Part shown: positions 5,667 through 9,454 of the stretch, piece after piece
Layout of the letters: each line of letters opens with the position of its first letter
How positions within the stretch are numbered: position 1 is the first letter of the stretch
NCBI GenBank assembly: GCA_003650785.1
Contig: QMRW01000044.1
Coordinates: 1-9,454 of the forward strand
Source: Thermoprotei archaeon
GTDB lineage: Archaea; Thermoproteota; Thermoprotei; Thermofilales; B20-G17
Reading direction: 5' to 3'
DNA length: 9,454 nt
Program-made: the position numbers and the translations under genes
The notes under the pieces: model-generated
Database searches by the model: none
The model's input: only the letters and a program-made list of their open reading frames with translations
What the model was told of the DNA's origin: nothing

Positions 5667-6973
5667 TGAAAAATCACTATGAGCTCGTAATCAAGAACTG
5701 TATGATTCTAACAATGGATGAAAAGAATAGAACTTTCGAACGGGGCTATATAGGAGTAGAAAACGGTATAATAACCTATATAGGATCTGAGAAGGTACGA
5801 GGAGAGGAGGAAATAGATGGAAGTGGTAAAGTTGCAATCCCAGGTCTCATAAATTGCCATACACACTCTCCTATGACTCTATTTCGGGGAATAGCCGAAG
5901 ATCTACCGTTGAAGAAATGGTTGGAAAACACTATCTGGCCTTTAGAAAAGAGATTACGCCCACATCATGTATATTGGGGTGCACTTCTGGCCTGCCTAGA
6001 GATGGTTAGGACAGGAACAACATGCTTTAATGATCAATATTTCTTCATGGATGAAGTAGCTAGAGCTGTAGAGAAGATAGGACTTAGAGCTTCTCTCTCC
6101 TGGGGACTATTAGAGCTTCATGATCCCGAGAGAGGAGAGAAGGAGCTTAGGAAAGGTGTACAGTTCGCTGAGAAGTACATGAAATATGCTAACGGAAGGA
6201 TAGTGACTAAACTGGGACCACATGCCGAGTACTCGTGTAGTCTAGAGTTTCTTAAAAGAGTTCGTACTGAAGCTCATCGACTGGGGATAGGTATTCATAT
6301 GCACTTAGCAGAATCTAAATATTACGTAAGTGAATATATCAAACGCCTAGGTATTCATCCAGTTCTATCACTAGCTAAGATCAATTTCCTCAGTCATGAT
6401 GTAATTGTGGCTCACTGTATTCATATAGGAGATGAAGAAATCTCTACTCTAACACGCTATGGGGTAAAAGTAGCTTATAATCCTACAGCCAACATGAAGG
6501 TGGCTCTCGGAATACCGAGGATAGTTGATATGCTGAAAGCAGGGATAATAGTAGGTATAGGAACTGATGGTCCTGCGAGCAATAATTCCCTAGATATGTT
6601 CAGAGAAATGAAACAGGCTGCTCTTCTACAGAAAATTCATTACGGAGATCCCACAGTTCTACCCGCTAGAAAAGTTCTAAGGATGGCAACTATTGATGCA
6701 GCTAAAGTACTTGGTCTTGAACACACAATAGGTAGTCTAGAAGTGGGGAAGCGAGCTGATATAGTACTCGTAAACTTGAAAGGTCCTCATCTCACTCCTC
6801 TTCACGATATATATGCTACTCTAGTATATGCAGCTTCAGGGGCTGATGTAGACACAGTACTAGTTGACGGAAAGATTATACTCCATCAAGGTGAAATTCT
6901 CACAGTTGACGAGCACCAAGTTATAGAGAAAGCCATAAGAGCATCGAGAGAGCTATTGGAGGTGGTATCTTGA
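5666..6973 (+). CDS. mtaD: MTA/SAH/adenosine-type deaminase (amidohydrolase)
   Basis: This 435-residue cytosolic metal-dependent deaminase belongs to the amidohydrolase superfamily, in the group that converts 5'-methylthioadenosine, S-adenosylhomocysteine, adenosine or 5'-deoxyadenosine to the inosine form with release of ammonia. Metal ligands are visible: His65 and His67 (NCHTH), His213 (HMHLAES, with Glu216), His250 (VAHC) and Asp301 in GTDGPASNN, a signature of this group. Small beta-sandwich parts flank the barrel (about 1-60 and 360-410). I chose the ATG at 5666, which overlaps the ecfT stop (TAATG). The in-frame ATG at 5654 is possible, and longer starts would lie inside ecfT. The length matches the family. 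The conserved SNxKLA-type loop is altered to TANMKVALG (274-282). Its place between ecfT and the ATPases suggests it acts on the imported compound. Guanine or other amidohydrolase activity is a less likely alternative. Confidence 0.88.
   Translation: MKNHYELVIKNCMILTMDEKNRTFERGYIGVENGIITYIGSEKVRGEEEIDGSGKVAIPGLINCHTHSPMTLFRGIAEDLPLKKWLENTIWPLEKRLRPHHVYWGALLACLEMVRTGTTCFNDQYFFMDEVARAVEKIGLRASLSWGLLELHDPERGEKELRKGVQFAEKYMKYANGRIVTKLGPHAEYSCSLEFLKRVRTEAHRLGIGIHMHLAESKYYVSEYIKRLGIHPVLSLAKINFLSHDVIVAHCIHIGDEEISTLTRYGVKVAYNPTANMKVALGIPRIVDMLKAGIIVGIGTDGPASNNSLDMFREMKQAALLQKIHYGDPTVLPARKVLRMATIDAAKVLGLEHTIGSLEVGKRADIVLVNLKGPHLTPLHDIYATLVYAASGADVDTVLVDGKIILHQGEILTVDEHQVIEKAIRASRELLEVVS
6958..6966 (+). 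promoter_or_regulatory. Ribosome binding site GGAGGTGGT for first ATPase
   Basis: A near-consensus Shine-Dalgarno sequence lies inside the end of the deaminase gene, three bases before TTG at 6970. It supports the rare TTG start of the first ATPase, which overlaps the deaminase TGA. Confidence 0.7.
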
Positions 6974-7848
6974 GCTATATAATTGAGATTGAAGATCTAT
7001 GGTTTAGATATCGAGGAACTAAAGAGTATGCTCTCAAAGGAGTTAATATGAGAATTCGTGAGGGAGAGTTCATAGTAATAATGGGTCCGAGTGGATGTGG
7101 AAAAACCACTCTATGTTATTGTCTTAATGGTATAATCCCCCATTTAATTCGAGGTGAATTAAGAGGAAAGATCTCTGTGTGTAATTTAAACCCTGCTGAG
7201 CACTCAGTTGTAGAGATGTCAAGATACATCGGGCTGGTATTCCAGAATCCGGAAATGCAACTTGTAACAACGAGCGTTTATGAGGAGATAGCCTTCGCAC
7301 TTGAAAACCTGGCTCTACCGAGAAAGGAAATTCGTAGAAGAGTAGAGGAGATCCTAACCCTAACTGGTCTGAAGGGGTTGGAGAATAGATCTCCCTTCAG
7401 CCTCTCGGGAGGAGAGCAGCAGGCACTAGCAATAGCGTCAGTACTTGTATTAAAGCCGAAAGTACTCATACTCGACGAGCCTACAAGTCAGCTAGACCCT
7501 TGGAGTACAAAATTGGTAGCAGATCTTATAGTCAAACTTCGTGAGAATCTAAATATGACTATTATCACAATTGAGCATAGAATGGAGTGGGCAGCAGAGC
7601 ATGCTGATAGAATTCTGATAATGGACAATGGTAGGATTATCGTAGAGGGATCACCGAAGGATATATTCAAGACACCTGAACCTGTAAGGACTATAGGATT
7701 CCGTCCTCCTCAGGTTAGCGAGATAGCGTATAGGTTACAGGAGAGAGGCTTTAAGATTCCAACAGTACCCATAACTCTCCCAGAAGCTATTGAACTCTAT
7801 GAAAAAATACTTAGAGAGGGTAGGAGATATGGAAACTCCAATAATTGA
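6970..7848 (+). CDS. ecfA1: ECF transporter ATPase, first copy
   Basis: This 292-residue cytosolic ABC ATPase would power the ECF importer as one half of a heterodimer. Motifs in order are an aromatic LWFRY near 10-14 (A-loop), Walker A GPSGCGKTT at 39-47, Q-loop Gln92 in VFQNPEMQL with the TTSVYEEIAF stretch typical of ECF ATPases, signature LSGGEQ at 145-150, Walker B LILDEP at 166-171, D-loop SQLD, and switch His203. The region after about 235 (FRPPQVSEIAYRL) is the short C-terminal tail seen in this family. All catalytic residues are present. It starts with TTG, which overlaps the deaminase stop, and its end overlaps the second ATPase gene by 20 bases, so the four genes are translated as a chain. 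Confidence 0.92.
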   Translation: MSYIIEIEDLWFRYRGTKEYALKGVNMRIREGEFIVIMGPSGCGKTTLCYCLNGIIPHLIRGELRGKISVCNLNPAEHSVVEMSRYIGLVFQNPEMQLVTTSVYEEIAFALENLALPRKEIRRRVEEILTLTGLKGLENRSPFSLSGGEQQALAIASVLVLKPKVLILDEPTSQLDPWSTKLVADLIVKLRENLNMTIITIEHRMEWAAEHADRILIMDNGRIIVEGSPKDIFKTPEPVRTIGFRPPQVSEIAYRLQERGFKIPTVPITLPEAIELYEKILREGRRYGNSNN

Positions 7849-8683
7849 AGTTAGGGATCTATGGTTTGAATATCCAGGAAGAGTTGTTGCACTTAGAGGA
7901 ATCAATTTGAAGATTCATAGAGGAGAGTTCCTTGGAATTATAGGTCATAATGGTTCTGGAAAGACCACTCTTGTAAAGCACTTTAATGGTTTACTGAAGC
8001 CGACTAAGGGACTAGTACTAGTCGATGGTATAGACACTAGAAAGCTTTCAGTAGCTCAGCTTTCCAGAAAGGTTGGCTATGTATTCCAGAATCCGGATCA
8101 TCAGATATTTGCTCCAACAATACTTGAGGAGGTAGGATTTGGATTGAAGAATTCAGGAGTTCCTGAAAGCGAAATTATAGAACGTGTAAAAGAGGCCCTA
8201 CAGATAGTTGACTTAAACAAGCCTCTGGACGCCTCTCCCCACTTTCTTAGTGTTGGCGAAAAACATAGACTTGCGATAGCCTCGGTACTAGTTACGAGAC
8301 CAGAGGTAATAATTTTAGATGAACCTACTACTGGACTCGACTTTAAGCACTGTATTCAGTTAATGAGTATCGTGAAGAAGTTAAACGAAAGAGGACACAC
8401 AATTATATTAGTGACTCATGATATGTACCTCATAGCGGAGTTCACTAGAAGAGTTATAGTCCTTAGAGAGGGACGTATAGTTGCTGATGGAAGTACTAAG
8501 AGCATAATGTCAAATATAGAGTTGTTAGAAGAGAACTTTCTATATCCACCACAGGTAACCCTACTAGCGCGAGCTATTTCAAAGTATGGAATTCCTCCGA
8601 ATATAGTGACAACAGAAGAATTTGTTACATCATATGGTAATCTCCTTTCGAGGTTATCAACAGAAAACCCTAACTCCCTATAA
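7829..8683 (+). CDS. ecfA2: ECF transporter ATPase, second copy
   Basis: This 284-residue partner ATPase of the ECF importer has aromatic LWFEY at 11-15, Walker A GHNGSGKTT at 39-47, Q-loop Gln87 in VFQNPDHQIFAPTILEEVGF, Walker B IILDEP at 161-166, D-loop TTGLD and switch His197. The signature reads LSVGEK (140-145), with Val in place of the first Gly of LSGGQ. CbiO/NikO-like ATPases often vary this residue, so it need not mean loss of activity. I chose the ATG at 7829 because AGGAGAT precedes it at once, though only 2-3 bases from the start, and METPIIEVRDLWF aligns with the first ATPase. A TTG at 7790 would add 13 residues without a domain match. The two copies are clearly related over their full length, as expected for an EcfA/EcfA' pair. 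Confidence 0.92.
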   Translation: METPIIEVRDLWFEYPGRVVALRGINLKIHRGEFLGIIGHNGSGKTTLVKHFNGLLKPTKGLVLVDGIDTRKLSVAQLSRKVGYVFQNPDHQIFAPTILEEVGFGLKNSGVPESEIIERVKEALQIVDLNKPLDASPHFLSVGEKHRLAIASVLVTRPEVIILDEPTTGLDFKHCIQLMSIVKKLNERGHTIILVTHDMYLIAEFTRRVIVLREGRIVADGSTKSIMSNIELLEENFLYPPQVTLLARAISKYGIPPNIVTTEEFVTSYGNLLSRLSTENPNSL

Positions 8684-8701
8684 CTCCTATCTACTAATTC
8701 T

Positions 8702-8803
8702 TTAGTGTGGAAAATACGAGGTCTCTATAGGAGAGATAAGCCAAGTCTTAAGGTCTTTAAGAACATTCTTAATCCTTTTCAGAACCTCCTGGAAAGAACT
8801 CAT
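8702..8803 (-). CDS. Possible 33-residue ORF, unrecognised
   Basis: A minus-strand ATG-to-TAA frame encodes a lysine-rich amphipathic helix (MSSFQEVLKRIKNVLKDLKT) followed by a short hydrophobic and aromatic end. Its ATG overlaps the TGA of another tiny ORF upstream in the four-base ATGA style of archaeal operons. No family is recognised. It could be a small protein, the last scrap of a decayed gene, or chance. Confidence 0.2.
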   Translation of the reverse strand: MSSFQEVLKRIKNVLKDLKTWLISPIETSYFPH

Positions 8804-8874
8804 ACCCAGTCCTCGCTTCGATAAGCCTTCAGGCGGCTGAATTTAAAGCTGCTTAGAATTAATTTTGTGTTCAT
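8800..8874 (-). CDS. Possible 24-residue ORF, unrecognised
   Basis: A 24-residue minus-strand frame begins MNTKLILSSFKF and ends in EDWV. It is noted only because its stop overlaps the next tiny ORF by ATGA. There is no family match and no clear ribosome binding site. Confidence 0.12.
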   Translation of the reverse strand: MNTKLILSSFKFSRLKAYRSEDWV

Positions 8875-8981
8875 TCAAAGGTTCTTTAACTTCTCACTGA
8901 ATTAGATAGTAGTCTTCGTGGAAATCATGATGTGCTTGATAATTCTTTTACCTGTTATAAATCATTTATACCCCTTAGTTG

Positions 8982-9003
8982 TTCTAGGACTTAAATCCTA
9001 GAA
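8982..9003. repeat. 22-bp near-perfect inverted repeat
   Basis: The arms TTCTAGGA and TCCTAGAA are perfect 8-bp complements around CTTAAA, whose inner TTAA is itself palindromic. Only one pair of positions breaks the symmetry over 22 bp. It lies about 20-30 bp after a TATA-like stretch and about 95 bp before the methyltransferase start. That would suit a repressor operator at a transcription start, or an RNA hairpin. Confidence 0.6.
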
Positions 9004-9098
9004 ATTATATTAGTTATTCTCTTTCATCAGGAGATTCATCGATAAATACCTTTCCCACTTCCACCCTACTAAAGATTAATTACTGACTCGATCAATAA

Positions 9099-9454
9099 AT
9101 GGTTGTAATGAGTAACACTGTTAGAATATACGGCCGTAGGACTGAAGTAAGACCCTGGCTTAAGAGAGAAGAACTAGAGCGTAAAACTCTGGATAAGGTA
9201 TTCACTGGGATAAAACTTAAAGGTTTAAAAATTCTAGACGCTGGCACAGGGATAGGATACGCCGCTAAGTACCTAGCACAACGCGTAGGCAGAGGAGTCC
9301 TGGTAACAATCGACATAGATGCCTCAAGCCTAGAAATGTTTGAGAGGCTTGCCGGAAAGGAGCTAATCGAAAAACTTATTTTCATAAACGCTGATCTACG
9401 GACCCTAGCTCTCATAAGCAATAATTACTTTGCTCTAGCCTGCCTCTACTATAC
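9099..9454 (+). CDS. SAM-dependent methyltransferase, C-terminus cut by window edge
   Basis: The frame is open from the ATG at 9099 (alternative ATG at 9108) to the window end: 118 complete codons. It begins a class I Rossmann-fold methyltransferase. Motif I ILDAGTGIGYAAKYLA at 45-60 binds S-adenosylmethionine, Asp72 or Asp74 in VTIDID (69-74) would contact the SAM ribose, and Asp99 in INADL lies where the adenine-contacting acidic residue is expected. The first 40 residues are a basic N-terminal arm. The substrate-determining part is outside the window, so RNA, protein or small-molecule methylation cannot be told apart. No strong ribosome binding site is seen, and an AT-rich TAAAGATTAATTA at 9070-9082 could serve as TATA box for a near-leaderless transcript. 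The three genes of the transporter operon just upstream run the same way but are 415 bp off, so it is probably a separate unit. Confidence 0.8.
   Translation, partial: MVVMSNTVRIYGRRTEVRPWLKREELERKTLDKVFTGIKLKGLKILDAGTGIGYAAKYLAQRVGRGVLVTIDIDASSLEMFERLAGKELIEKLIFINADLRTLALISNNYFALACLYY

Larger units (their letters stand above)
8684..9098. other. 415-bp gap without a confident gene
   Basis: No convincing coding frame is visible on the plus strand. On the minus strand two tiny overlapping ORFs (8702-8803 and 8800-8874) are weak candidates. TATA-like stretches occur at 8954-8970 (GTTATAAATCATTTATA), followed by a 22-bp inverted repeat at 8982-9003. I found no tRNA cloverleaf or clear C/D-box pattern. 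The region may be regulatory, a small RNA, or debris. Confidence 0.5.

Noticed and set aside
8250..8275. LSVGE signature of the second ATPase as a sign of a dead catalytic site
   Set aside because: CbiO/NikO-like ECF ATPases often change the first Gly of LSGGQ. All Walker, Q-loop and switch residues are present, so this is not evidence of inactivation.
9016..9052. Minus-strand CTGATGA as a C/D-box RNA
   Set aside because: A box C-like and a box D-like string overlap, but a second correctly spaced pair of boxes is missing.
1..9454. CRISPR array, insertion sequence or long direct repeats
   Set aside because: No regularly spaced repeats, transposase frame or paired terminal repeats were seen on reading the window.

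Overview
The window looks like chromosome of a hyperthermophilic crenarchaeon (Thermoproteota, Thermoprotei). The reasons are AGA/AGG and ATA codon preference in an AT-rich sequence, archaeal TATA-like boxes 30-40 bp before start codons, short or absent leaders, GGTGAT/GGAGGTG-type ribosome binding sites, a VapB/VapC remnant, and a nucleoside phosphorylase that closely resembles what I remember of the Sulfolobus solfataricus methylthioadenosine phosphorylase. Genus cannot be fixed from sequence reading alone.

Layout. 1-809 (-): C-terminally cut radical SAM protein. 944-1440 (+): decayed vapBC toxin-antitoxin pair carrying several frameshifts. 1459-2190 (+): NP-I family nucleoside/MTA phosphorylase. 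2436-3434 (+): zinc-dependent medium-chain dehydrogenase. 3627-4771 (-): two overlapping membrane-protein genes, an ECF-type substrate-binding (S) component and a 92-residue three-helix protein. From a shared 88-bp divergent promoter region, 4860-8683 (+) encodes ecfT, an MTA/SAH/adenosine-type deaminase, and two ECF ATPases, all overlapping or touching. 8684-9098 is a 415-bp stretch without a confident gene; it holds a 22-bp near-perfect inverted repeat. 9099-9454 (+) is the start of a class I SAM-dependent methyltransferase.

How the genes fit together. The centre is a complete energy-coupling-factor importer (S, T, A, A') plus a small membrane protein. A cytosolic purine-nucleoside deaminase gene sits inside the transporter operon between T and the first ATPase. 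A nucleoside phosphorylase lies 2.7 kb upstream. The simplest inference is import of an adenosine-like or other purine-related compound, followed by deamination and possibly phosphorolysis. The phosphorylase has Asn where its family normally has the base-protonating Asp, which may suit a deaminated (6-oxopurine) substrate. The substrate is not proven by the sequence. The 92-residue protein and the two-helix N-terminal extension of the S component are the least explained parts and the best candidates for something undescribed.
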